Assembly (NCBI GenBank): GCA_938040325.1
Contig: CALHXW010000197.1
Span: 1-57,121, forward strand
Reading direction: 5' to 3'
From: an uncultured bacterium
Lineage (GTDB): Bacteria; Myxococcota_A; UBA9042; PHBI01
DNA: 57,121 nt
Shown one piece after another: positions 16,222 to 23,977 of this stretch. Position 1 is the first letter of the stretch; each line of letters begins with the position of its first letter. Both the position numbers and the translations under genes were made by a program. The notes beneath the pieces are model-generated. The model did no database searches, was not told the DNA's origin, and saw only the letters and a list, made by a program, of their open reading frames with translations.

Positions 16222-17142
16222 TCACGCTGTCGAGGCGAGCCAGTCACGACAGCGGGTCTCTCGCCGATGGAACTGGCGGGTGATGGCGTCGTCGAGCGTG
16301 CGCACCCGGGCCGAAAGAAAGCGCCGGCTCGGAAAGACCGCGTGCACCGCGAGCGAGCCCCCGGTGGTGCCGGCCAGCACCTGCACGAGGCGTCCTGACT
16401 CGAGGTCCTCGATGACGTCGAAGAGGCTCTTGAGCGCAATCCCCTGGCCGGCAACCGCCCAGCGACGCACGAGGTAGCCATCACCGCATAGCGCACTCGC
16501 AACGGCGATACGCTCTGGCGGTCCACTGCTGGAGAGCGCCCAAGACTCGGTTGGGACGTTCGAGCGACGCAGCGTGAGGCAGCGATGGCCGCTGAGATCG
16601 CCTATTTGCTCGGGTACGCCGTGCTCGGCGAGATACGAGGGCGCAGCCACCAGAATCACGGGGAGCTGAACAAGCCTCCGCGCGGTCAGACCGCTGTCGC
16701 GGAGCGGGCCGTAGCGAATCGCGATGTCGATGGCGTCACGCTGCAGGTCTTGGACAAGGTCACTCGTGTCAAAGACCACCCGCAGACCAGGGTTCTGACG
16801 GCACACGTCGACGACGACGTTCTGCAAGAAGTTGTAGGTCGTGTCGGCTGGAGCGGACAGACGCACCTCCCCCTTGACCTCGCCTTGGTGGCCAGTCGCA
16901 TCGTCGACGACGCGCTGCCACTGGCCGACAAGCTCGCGGCAGCCGTCGATGAGTATCTGGCCCTCGTCCGTGGGGTGGAGCGCCCGCGTGGTGCGCTCGA
17001 AGATCCGCAGTCCGAGGCTGTTCTCGACGCGCTGGACGGCGCTGCTCACTGCTGCTGGGGTCAGGTGAAGCTGGCGCGCCGCGTGGGTCATCGAACCGGT
17101 CTCGGCCACCCGAACGAGCAGCTGCATGTCGCGGACTTTCAT
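16222..17142 (-). CDS. LysR family transcriptional regulator
   Basis: The start at 17142 gives a 306-residue protein of standard LysR length beginning MKVRDMQLLVRVAETGSM. The N-terminal winged HTH is clear (THAARQLHLTPAAVSSAVQRVENSLGLRIFERTTRALHPTDEG), followed by the linker helix and a periplasmic-binding-protein-like effector domain (GEVRLSAPADTTYNFL, DLVQDLQRDAIDIAIRYGPL, WAVAGQGIALKSLFDV). It most resembles the PA0477/DsdC-like subgroup that often regulates adjacent oxidoreductases. It is divergent, 133 bases from the luciferase-like monooxygenase gene, so that operon and itself are the expected targets. Confidence 0.93.
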   Translation of the reverse strand: MKVRDMQLLVRVAETGSMTHAARQLHLTPAAVSSAVQRVENSLGLRIFERTTRALHPTDEGQILIDGCRELVGQWQRVVDDATGHQGEVKGEVRLSAPADTTYNFLQNVVVDVCRQNPGLRVVFDTSDLVQDLQRDAIDIAIRYGPLRDSGLTARRLVQLPVILVAAPSYLAEHGVPEQIGDLSGHRCLTLRRSNVPTESWALSSSGPPERIAVASALCGDGYLVRRWAVAGQGIALKSLFDVIEDLESGRLVQVLAGTTGGSLAVHAVFPSRRFLSARVRTLDDAITRQFHRRETRCRDWLASTA

Positions 17143-17275
17143 GCCGCCACTATAAACAAACGATTGAAAGTGTTGCAGATGAATCCCCATGGATTCCACA
17201 ATCGGGCGACCCAATACTTGCGGTGTCGGTGCGCTCAGAAGGGACGTCACCGACGACGCAGCAACAAGGACGCTC
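17143..17275. promoter_or_regulatory. divergent LysR/monooxygenase promoter region
   Basis: This 133-base spacer between divergent starts should contain both promoters and the LysR binding site. It contains an AT-rich TATAAACAAACGATTGAAAG patch at 17150-17169. No clean T-N11-A palindrome was confirmed by eye. Confidence 0.45.
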
Positions 17276-18244
17276 GTGGCCGACAAGACACCGCAGCAGA
17301 AAGAATTTCCGCTCATCAACCGCGGGTACCAGTCGGTGTTCCGGGCGGGACGCCTCAGCATCGGGCTTGTCGTTCCGGTGGCAGCGTACCCGCGTGCCGC
17401 GCCGCCGGAACTCCACGACCAGGTCGAGCGGATCCAGCTCGCTGAGTCGCTTGGCTTCGCCTCGGTCTGGCTGCGCGACGTGCCCTTCCATGTCCCCTCG
17501 TTTGGTGATGTCGGTCAGATCTTCGATCCCTTCGTCTATCTCGGCCTCCTTGCAGGCAAGACCCGCGACATCGCCCTTGGCGTGGCCAGCATCATCCTGC
17601 CGTTGCGCCACCCCGCTCATGTCGCCAAGGCTGCAGCAAGCGTCGACGTGCTCTCCGAGGGCCGCCTCTTGCTTGGCGTTGCCTCCGGCGACCGACCCGA
17701 CGAGTACCCGGCGATGAACATCGTCCACGCCGAGCGCGGTGAGCGCTTCCGCGAGAGCTTCGCGTACATTGAGCACATGGGCCGCGACTGGCCGGACTTC
17801 GACAACGCCTTCGGCAGCCCCAAAGGCATCGACATGCTGCCCAAGCCCGCAGGCAGCCGCCTGCCGCTGCTCATCACGGGCGGCAGCCAACAGACGCCGG
17901 ACTGGATTGCCAGTCACGGCGACGGCCGGATGCTCTATCCCCGTGGGGTAGCAGGCCAAGCGGCCATCATCAGCGACTGGCGCGCACGCATCGCGGCGAC
18001 GGGCGGGCCGCCAAAGCCCGTCATGCAGCCGCTCTACATCGATCTGGCCGAGCACCCAGACGCCGTACCGACCCCGCTCCACTTGGGCATGCGCGCAGGC
18101 TCCAACCACCTCAAGGCCTACCTGCGCGGCCTCCGAGACGTCGGCGTCAACCACGTTGCTCTCAACCTACGCTTCAACCGACACGACATTCCCACCACGC
18201 TCCGACGGCTGGCCGACGAGGTCCTGCCGGAGTTCCATTCCTAA
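17276..18244 (+). CDS. luciferase-like monooxygenase (LLM class)
   Basis: The GTG at 17276 is preferred because AAGGA lies five bases before it; the longer open frame would run through the divergent promoter. The 322-residue TIM-barrel protein has LLM-class signatures: RLSIGLVVPVAAYP, an AESLGFASVWLRDVPF segment, FDPFVYLGLLAGKTRDIALGV, VLSEGRLLLGVASGDRP and LPLLITGGSQQTPDWI. It matches the flavin-dependent (F420- or FMN-type) bacterial luciferase superfamily, most like the TIGR03571 oxidoreductase group. It probably oxidises a small organic substrate with reduced flavin and O2. It lies 11 bases from the SDR gene and is divergently transcribed from the LysR regulator. Confidence 0.9.
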   Translation: MADKTPQQKEFPLINRGYQSVFRAGRLSIGLVVPVAAYPRAAPPELHDQVERIQLAESLGFASVWLRDVPFHVPSFGDVGQIFDPFVYLGLLAGKTRDIALGVASIILPLRHPAHVAKAAASVDVLSEGRLLLGVASGDRPDEYPAMNIVHAERGERFRESFAYIEHMGRDWPDFDNAFGSPKGIDMLPKPAGSRLPLLITGGSQQTPDWIASHGDGRMLYPRGVAGQAAIISDWRARIAATGGPPKPVMQPLYIDLAEHPDAVPTPLHLGMRAGSNHLKAYLRGLRDVGVNHVALNLRFNRHDIPTTLRRLADEVLPEFHS

Positions 18245-18255
18245 GGAGTAGCCCC

Positions 18256-19080
18256 ATGACTGCGACCAAAACCATCCTCATCACAGGCGCCACCGACGGT
18301 ATCGGCCTCGAGACCGCCAAGATCCTCGTGAGCAGAGGCCACGACGTCCTGCTCCACGGTCGAAACCCGAACAAGCTCGCGGCCGTACATGATCAGCTCG
18401 CGCCGCTCGCAGGCGGAAGAGCCCTCGACACGTTCGTCGCCGACCTCGCCGACATGGCCCAGGTCAACGCCCTCGCAACCGCTGTCTCCACCAGCCGCGA
18501 ACGCCTCGACGTGCTCATCAACAACGCCGGCGTCCTCAAGACCTCGCGGCCGACGACCGATGACCACCTCGACGTCCGCTTCGTCGTCAACACCCTCGCC
18601 CCGTACCTCTTGATGAAGCGGCTCCAGGCCGCCATGGACAGCACGGGCCGAGTCGTCAACCTGTCTTCGGCCGCCCAAGAGCGCGTCGACCTCGACGCCT
18701 TGGCCAGCCCCGCGAGGCTCTCGGACTTTAGCGCCTACTCACAGAGCAAGCTTGCCATCACGATGTGGTCGAATCAGCTGGGGACGTCGCGCGGCGACAA
18801 CGACCCGTCCGTCGTGGCCGTGAATCCGGGCTCGATGCTCGCCACGAACATGGTCCGCGACGCCTTCGGCTCCGCCCGGGCAAGCGTCGGCGTCGGCGCC
18901 CAGATCTTGGTCGAAGCTGCGCTCTCCGACAGCTTTGCCAGCGCGTCCGGCAAGTACTTCGACAACGACCAAGGGCGCTTTGCGAGCCCCCATGCGGACG
19001 CGCTCGACCCTCAGCGCAACGTCCGGCTGCTAGCGGTCATCGAGCGGGTCTTGGCAGGAATGAAAGGCTCGGCGGGCTGA
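18256..19080 (+). CDS. short-chain dehydrogenase/reductase
   Basis: An AAGGAG site precedes the ATG at 18256, 11 bases after the monooxygenase stop, so the two form an operon. The 274-residue protein has the classical SDR Rossmann signature TGATDGIGLETAK, the NNAGV motif near residue 90, a Ser (NLSSAAQE) and the YSQSK active-site Tyr/Lys pair near residue 160. It most resembles the retinol/protochlorophyllide-like 'extended classical' SDRs that use NADP(H). With the LLM it may make a two-step redox route; the substrate is unknown. Confidence 0.93.
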   Translation: MTATKTILITGATDGIGLETAKILVSRGHDVLLHGRNPNKLAAVHDQLAPLAGGRALDTFVADLADMAQVNALATAVSTSRERLDVLINNAGVLKTSRPTTDDHLDVRFVVNTLAPYLLMKRLQAAMDSTGRVVNLSSAAQERVDLDALASPARLSDFSAYSQSKLAITMWSNQLGTSRGDNDPSVVAVNPGSMLATNMVRDAFGSARASVGVGAQILVEAALSDSFASASGKYFDNDQGRFASPHADALDPQRNVRLLAVIERVLAGMKGSAG

Positions 19081-19090
19081 GACGGATGCG

Positions 19091-19255
19091 TAGTGGGTGA
19101 TGGGTGACGGGTGACGCGTGGTGGGTGACGCGTGGTGGGTGACGCGTGACGGGTGATGCGTGACGCGTGCCGGGTGACGCGTGCCGGGGTAATGCGTGCC
19201 GGGGTAATGCGTGACGGGTGATGCGTGACGGGTGGGGCGTTGGCGTGATGGGTGA
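19091..19255. repeat. degenerate GTGACGCGTG-type tandem repeat array
   Basis: About 165 bases consist almost entirely of variants of GGGTGATGCGTGACG, GTGACGCGTG and CGTGCCGGGGTAATG; the last occurs as two exact adjacent 15-base copies at 19180-19194 and 19195-19209. The top strand is G/T-rich and nearly lacks runs of C. It lies between the convergent SDR and histidine kinase genes. Confidence 0.85.
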
Positions 19256-19319
19256 GGCGCTTCGGCTCGGGCTCGCGATGGCCATCGCTGTTTGGCTAAG
19301 CGAGATTCCGCGGCCGCGG

Positions 19320-20627
19320 TTAGCGCGGCGTGACGTGGGCAGGCGCGGCCGCATCGGGCGAGAGCAGCACCGAGAACGTCGAGCCTTCGCCCACAGTGCT
19401 GGTCGCAACCAGCCGGAAGCCCATCGCGGCGCAGAGGGAGCGGGCGATCGGCAGGCCCAAGCCCGTGCCGCCGTGCTCTCGGGACGTGCCGTCTTCACCT
19501 TGAACGAAGCGATTGAACATCGACTCGATCTTGTCGGCAGGAATACCGCAGCCGGAGTCGACGACATCGATGCGCAGAGCCCGCGCCGGATCGTCCGGAT
19601 GGGGTACCAGCAGCACATCGACGAGGCCGCCGTGTGAGAAGCGGAGGGCGTTGCCGATGAGGTTGATCAAGACCTGGGTCAGGCGCTGGGCGTCCGCATC
19701 AACCGGCCCGATCGACACCGGCACGTCGTGCCGTAGCCGAATGCCGCGCCCGCGTGCCTGCTCGCCGAGGAGCGCCACGGCTTCCGAGATGAGCTTGCCG
19801 ACGTCTGCCGAAGCCACGTGAATCGACAGGTGCCCGTCGTCGATCTTCGACAGGTCGAGCACGTCGTTGATCATCGTGAGAAGGTGGAGCCCCGCGCTCT
19901 TGATTCGGTTGGCGTAGTCGACCTCGTCGGCGTCGAGCCCGCCCGTCATGTTACGCGCGAGCAGTCCGCCGAATCCAATGACGGCGTTGAGTGGCGTCCG
20001 GAGCTCGTGGCTCATCGTCGTGAGAAATCGGCTCTTGGCTTGGTTGGCGGCCACCGCGCGCGACTCGGCGCCCTCGGCATTCGCCAACGCCATCTCGGCC
20101 GCGCGCTTTGCACCCGCGAGCGCTCGGTTGGCCGAGCGAAGCTCGAGCTGGCTGACGACCAGGCGGCTGAGGGACTCGAGTGACTTGAGCTGGTTTTCTG
20201 TCAGCTCGCGGGGCTCGAAGTCGATGACGCAGAGCGTCCCAAGGGCGAAGCCGTCCGGCGTGATGAGCGGGGCGCCGGCGTAGAAGCGAATCGCGGCGGT
20301 CTCACCCGTGACCAATGGGTTATCAGCGAAGCGCTCGTCGGTTGTCGCATCGTTGACGACCAGCGCAGAGCCGCTCGACACGGCATGAAGGCAAAACGAG
20401 ATATCACGATGCGTCTCGGTCAGCTCCATGCCGACGCGGGCCTTGAACCACTGGCGGGAGCCATCGACAAACGACACGAGCGCGACCGGGGCTTCGGCGA
20501 TCGACGCCGCCAGCATCGCGAGGTCGTCGTACTCCTGCTCAGGCAGCGTATCGAGGATGCCGTAACCAACGAGGCGCTCGATGCGTTCTTCGTCACGCTC
20601 AGGCACAGGCAGCGGTGCCTTCGTCAT
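19320..20627 (-). CDS. GAF-domain sensor histidine kinase
   Basis: The 435-residue soluble kinase has an N-terminal GAF domain (about 20-165, with RLVGYGILDTLPEQEYDDL, SRQWFKARVGM and FYAGAPLITPDGFALGTLCV, the light/ligand-sensor subgroup common in two-component hybrids), a short coiled coil (about 165-205), HisKA with phospho-acceptor MSHELRTPLNAVIGF, and HATPase with the N box (INLIGNALRFS), G1 (DVVDSGCGIP) and G2 (GGTGLGLPIARSL). There are no membrane helices. The response regulator gene lies immediately upstream (73 bases) on the same strand. It most likely autophosphorylates in response to an intracellular cue and passes phosphate to that receiver. Confidence 0.95.
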   Translation of the reverse strand: MTKAPLPVPERDEERIERLVGYGILDTLPEQEYDDLAMLAASIAEAPVALVSFVDGSRQWFKARVGMELTETHRDISFCLHAVSSGSALVVNDATTDERFADNPLVTGETAAIRFYAGAPLITPDGFALGTLCVIDFEPRELTENQLKSLESLSRLVVSQLELRSANRALAGAKRAAEMALANAEGAESRAVAANQAKSRFLTTMSHELRTPLNAVIGFGGLLARNMTGGLDADEVDYANRIKSAGLHLLTMINDVLDLSKIDDGHLSIHVASADVGKLISEAVALLGEQARGRGIRLRHDVPVSIGPVDADAQRLTQVLINLIGNALRFSHGGLVDVLLVPHPDDPARALRIDVVDSGCGIPADKIESMFNRFVQGEDGTSREHGGTGLGLPIARSLCAAMGFRLVATSTVGEGSTFSVLLSPDAAAPAHVTPR

Positions 20628-20700
20628 CGTCTGTGTCGGTTTGATGCAACGTACTCCACTTCGCGAGGCCCGCAGGATGCAGTTGTCTCGGCCAGCCGAG

Positions 20701-21066
20701 TTAGCCCATCAGGTCGCCAAGTAACGACGTCAGCGCGTCCCAGTCAATGATGGGTTTGGAGATGTAGCCGTCGAAACCGAGACCCAAAAACCGCTCTTTG
20801 TCGCCCGACATGGCGTGAGCGGTCAACGCAACCACCGGCAATCCCTTGAGCGAGGCGTCTTCCCGGATGCGCTTGAGAACCGCCGGCCCGTCCATGATCG
20901 GCATCGAGATGTCGAGCAGGATGAGATCTGGCGCCGTCTCCTGCATCGCCGCGAGTGCCGTCGGACCGTCCGCGTACTCGTCGATGTCGTAGAGGCTGCG
21001 CAGCACCGCACTGAGCAAGAGGCGATTGTCACCGTTGTCATCAACCACCGCGATACGCTGCCGCAT
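20701..21066 (-). CDS. single-domain response regulator
   Basis: The start at 21066 is supported by a GGGGAG site and by the protein beginning directly with the receiver motif (MRQRIAVVDDNGDN). The 121 residues are a bare receiver: the acidic DD pair, phospho-acceptor Asp in LILLDISMP, Thr in VVALTAHAM and Lys in YISKP. With no output domain, it likely relays phosphate to a separate target, as CheY- or SpoF-like proteins do. It precedes the GAF histidine kinase gene. Confidence 0.94.
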   Translation of the reverse strand: MRQRIAVVDDNGDNRLLLSAVLRSLYDIDEYADGPTALAAMQETAPDLILLDISMPIMDGPAVLKRIREDASLKGLPVVALTAHAMSGDKERFLGLGFDGYISKPIIDWDALTSLLGDLMG

Positions 21067-21248
21067 GAACTCCCCAGAGCGTGTGAGTCCTGACACTAGG
21101 TCATTGACCGATCGGATAGCGAGCGGCGCGTCGGGACTTGGTTACCGTCGCTGCGCATCCACCTCAGGCGCACGTGCCGTGCGTCTGAGCGGGGTTTCGG
21201 CGTCATCCGCCCAGCGCCGTCGCCAGCCGCCAGCAGGAGCTGACGCCC

Positions 21249-21800
21249 TCAGAAGGCAAAGCCGACGGTCGTGTGCAGCGCAGGCAGCCAGCCCTTCGGA
21301 CCGGCGCCTTCGATCTGGTAGTCGAGGTACTGGAGTCCCGCGCCGGCCGACAGCACGAGCCAACCGTCGAGGATCCACGTGTAGCCACCGAGCACGCTGC
21401 CGTAGCCGCCCAGCCGGGTCGCGTCGCCATCGTCGAGGCTCAGGTGCGCGACGACCCCGCGAACCAGCGCCCACCAGCCTTGAGGCGCGGTCGGCTCGAA
21501 GTAGTAGCGAACGCCCGCCTCAGCCCCGAGGCCGGTGTAGGCCGCTTCGCCCTCTTCTGCGGTGAGGCCTGCGAAGAGGTGCAGGCTAGGTCCTGCGTAG
21601 ACCGACCAGTGGTCCGACAGCACCGCCTCCACTTGGACATGGACGAAGCCGAGGGCGGTCGTCAGCGGGTCGACTTGGACCGTCCAGCGGGGGCGATCCG
21701 GGTCGGAAGCATGGGCAGGCGATGACACGCAGACGGCCAAGACGCAGGCGACCAGCGATACGACTATACGGACGCGAAATGTCTTGTTCGCGCCGCTCAC
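21249..21800 (-). CDS. putative small outer-membrane beta-barrel protein
   Basis: The GTG start at 21800 overlaps the stop of the upstream zinc-ribbon gene (GTGA). The 183-residue protein has a cleavable signal peptide (core VRIVVSLVACVLAVCVSSPAHA) and then alternating hydrophobic/polar strands with repeated Tyr/Trp-Gly motifs (HVQVEAVLSDHWSVYAGPSLHLF, GLGAEAGVRYYF, VLGGYTWILDGWLVLSAGAGLQYL) and a C-terminal Phe (TVGFAF), the BAM recognition signature. It resembles the DUF3575/OmpA-like eight-stranded barrels in size. It is the last gene of the minus-strand cluster from 26188. Confidence 0.72.
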   Translation of the reverse strand: MSGANKTFRVRIVVSLVACVLAVCVSSPAHASDPDRPRWTVQVDPLTTALGFVHVQVEAVLSDHWSVYAGPSLHLFAGLTAEEGEAAYTGLGAEAGVRYYFEPTAPQGWWALVRGVVAHLSLDDGDATRLGGYGSVLGGYTWILDGWLVLSAGAGLQYLDYQIEGAGPKGWLPALHTTVGFAF

Positions 21801-22348
21801 TCTGCGCCACTCAGGCGTCCGGAGGTGTCCTCAGCGACACTCAAGCCGCCACCTTCAGGAGGCGACTGGTGGCACGGAGAACAGAGCAGCCCATGCTCGC
21901 TGAACCAGGTGGTGTTGCTCGCAACCTCGTCTTGGCAGCGCGAGCAGGTCACACTCGGGTACGACGGCTTTGTGCGCGTTGCCGGCGTGCTGGCAATCGG
22001 CGTGTCGCAGTAGATGCACTCGGCGCGCTGCGTGTTCACGGGCTTGCCGCACGCGCCGCACGCGTAGGCTTCGGTGCTCCGGTCGGGCCCGATGAGACCA
22101 TCTTCAAAGCCATCGGCAAGGTCGACCCTGGCGACCATCAGCTCGAGCTCGGCGTCGGTGAGCAACCCGCGCGACTTCAGCACGAGGTAGAGCGACTGGG
22201 CCAAGAGCTCGGTCCGGGCCAGCCGCGCGGCGAGCGAGTCGACCTCACGGGCGAGTGCATCGGTCACACCGTCACTCGCATCGAGCGCTGTGCGCAGGTC
22301 CCTGCGGTTGACCTGAGTTGAGTCCGCGAGCCAGTCGGCGATGCCCAT
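21797..22348 (-). CDS. zinc-ribbon-like protein
   Basis: The 183-residue product begins MGIADWLADSTQVNRRD; a start 10 codons earlier is also open. An N-terminal helical region (about 1-95, many Leu/Ala, DALAREVDSLAARLARTELLAQSLYLVL) is followed by two Cys4-like modules: CGAC...CIYC (about 95-115) and CSRC...CSPC (about 135-160), each a probable Zn ribbon. The tail is Pro/Gly-rich. No signal peptide. Function is unknown; in this cluster it could act as an adaptor or nucleic-acid or protein-binding module. It overlaps the beta-barrel gene. Confidence 0.75.
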   Translation of the reverse strand: MGIADWLADSTQVNRRDLRTALDASDGVTDALAREVDSLAARLARTELLAQSLYLVLKSRGLLTDAELELMVARVDLADGFEDGLIGPDRSTEAYACGACGKPVNTQRAECIYCDTPIASTPATRTKPSYPSVTCSRCQDEVASNTTWFSEHGLLCSPCHQSPPEGGGLSVAEDTSGRLSGAE

Positions 22349-22468
22349 GATGTCCTCCGTGTCGAGTCGCCTCACCATAGCGAGCTGGAAGCGAACATCA
22401 ACCGGCGCTCGCCGGGTCTGCGCGTGGCCTCCCCGTGCGCTCCCTTCGCGCCGTGCGACACCGCCTGC

Positions 22469-23857
22469 TCAGCTCGCGGTGGACTCGACCTCAAGCTCGA
22501 CGCCGACCTCGGACGCACTGAGCCTACCGGCATCATTTGCCCCCGCTGCGCCAGGTGTGGCCACGCTCAGCTGACCATCGCGCGTCTCAACCACGGCGAG
22601 GCCCCCCGCACCGGTGTCTCCGAGACGCTCCTGGATGGCAGCGATGGCGCCCAAAGCTGCGTCGCGCGTGCGGCGGCTCCGATCGCTACGCTCCGTCTCC
22701 GCGTGCAGCTGCGCGACATCGTCACGGCCTCCGACGTCCGAGAGCAGGTCGATGTAGCTTCCAAGCTCGTGCTCGGGTGCACGACTCAACCAGCTGGCCA
22801 CCAGCGCCGTGCCGCCGTCGACCTGGCCGACCGCTTCTGGCCACGAGCTCCAGCCCAGCCTCGCCGCGACCGACGCGTCCGCGACCAGATCCCGCGCGAC
22901 GTCCCACACGGGGAGCCACGACGGCGTCCGTGGGGCAACCGCGAGCAGCGTGCTCAGGCGCTCGTCGCTGGCGTGGATGGCGGCGCCGAACGCGTCGATG
23001 AGCTCAGTGCTCGTGACGTCGTCGAGGGGCAGCTGGCTGAGCAGGTCGCTGACGTCGGCCCACTCCCCCTGGACGCTCGCAAAGGCTCTACCCGCGGCCC
23101 CCAGATCCCGCTGAACCACGGCGACAGCGAGCCGCACAAGCGGATGTGGCGCGAACTTCAGCTCGTCGAGCTGGGCGGCGGCGGCCGCCGGGTCGTGGTC
23201 GTTGAGGGCCATCAGAGCCCGCGCTGCAACCGACGGGTTGGTGTCGCTGCTTGCGATCGCCGCAAGGCGCCCGGCCATGTCCGCGGCGGCATCGCCGAGA
23301 GCGGTCGCGATCTCATGAGCCTGGTGGGCGATCTCAAGCACGCGCTCTGGCGTCTCGGCGGCGCCGATAGCGAAGACGCGCTCGCGGGTCGCGCTGAAGA
23401 ACACCGTGTCGCTTTGGGCCTCCCGCTGCGCGCCCACCGTGTGCATCAACAGGTGGCGCGTGTCGGCGTCGAGGAGCGCGCGCGAGAACCAGCCCCCGCC
23501 GCTCGTCACGCGAACGCGCGCGTCGAAGACCGCATCACCGCTGTCGGTGGGCTTGTCCTTGTCGGGGCGGCGCTCGAGCCGGAAGGTGTCGTCGACCGGC
23601 AGTGGCGTCGCCGGGTAAGCGCTGATGTTGGTCACGCCGGCGTACGCCACGAGCACCGTCTCCACCCCGTGGCGCGTGCCGCGGAACTCACAGACCCCAG
23701 CGTCGTGGCGCACGAGCTTGAGACCCAGCGCCAGGGCTGCTGGCTCAATGCGCTCGCGCAGCCCCGAGGATGGCTTGAGGACCTTCTTGGAGCGTGCGCC
23801 GAGGACCAGCCCGGCGGCAAGCACCAGCACGCCCGTGAGGAGAAAGAACGCTACCAT
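22469..23857 (-). CDS. membrane-anchored helical-repeat protein of unknown function
   Basis: The 462-residue protein starts with one membrane helix (MVAFFLLTGVLVLAAGLVLGA) and a short basic loop. An N-terminal beta-rich domain (about 35-170, for example LKLVRHDAGVCEFRGTRHGVETVLVAY) precedes a long region of Ala/Leu/Asp-rich helices in a HEAT/Armadillo-like pattern (about 185-420, TNPSVAARALMALNDHDPAAAAAQL and similar). The tail is acidic. The soluble part probably faces the cytoplasm. It lies 120 bases from each neighbouring gene in the cluster. No characterised family is recognised. Confidence 0.72.
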   Translation of the reverse strand: MVAFFLLTGVLVLAAGLVLGARSKKVLKPSSGLRERIEPAALALGLKLVRHDAGVCEFRGTRHGVETVLVAYAGVTNISAYPATPLPVDDTFRLERRPDKDKPTDSGDAVFDARVRVTSGGGWFSRALLDADTRHLLMHTVGAQREAQSDTVFFSATRERVFAIGAAETPERVLEIAHQAHEIATALGDAAADMAGRLAAIASSDTNPSVAARALMALNDHDPAAAAAQLDELKFAPHPLVRLAVAVVQRDLGAAGRAFASVQGEWADVSDLLSQLPLDDVTSTELIDAFGAAIHASDERLSTLLAVAPRTPSWLPVWDVARDLVADASVAARLGWSSWPEAVGQVDGGTALVASWLSRAPEHELGSYIDLLSDVGGRDDVAQLHAETERSDRSRRTRDAALGAIAAIQERLGDTGAGGLAVVETRDGQLSVATPGAAGANDAGRLSASEVGVELEVESTAS

Positions 23858-23977
23858 CCGACCGACTCGCCTCCTGAGCTGCTCGCCCGCGCCAACGCGC
23901 CAGACGCCTCATCGAGTACCGTCAAAGCGCCCGAGGTACCAGCAGCTTTGTCGGCGCGTGGTGACGCGCGAACAGAC

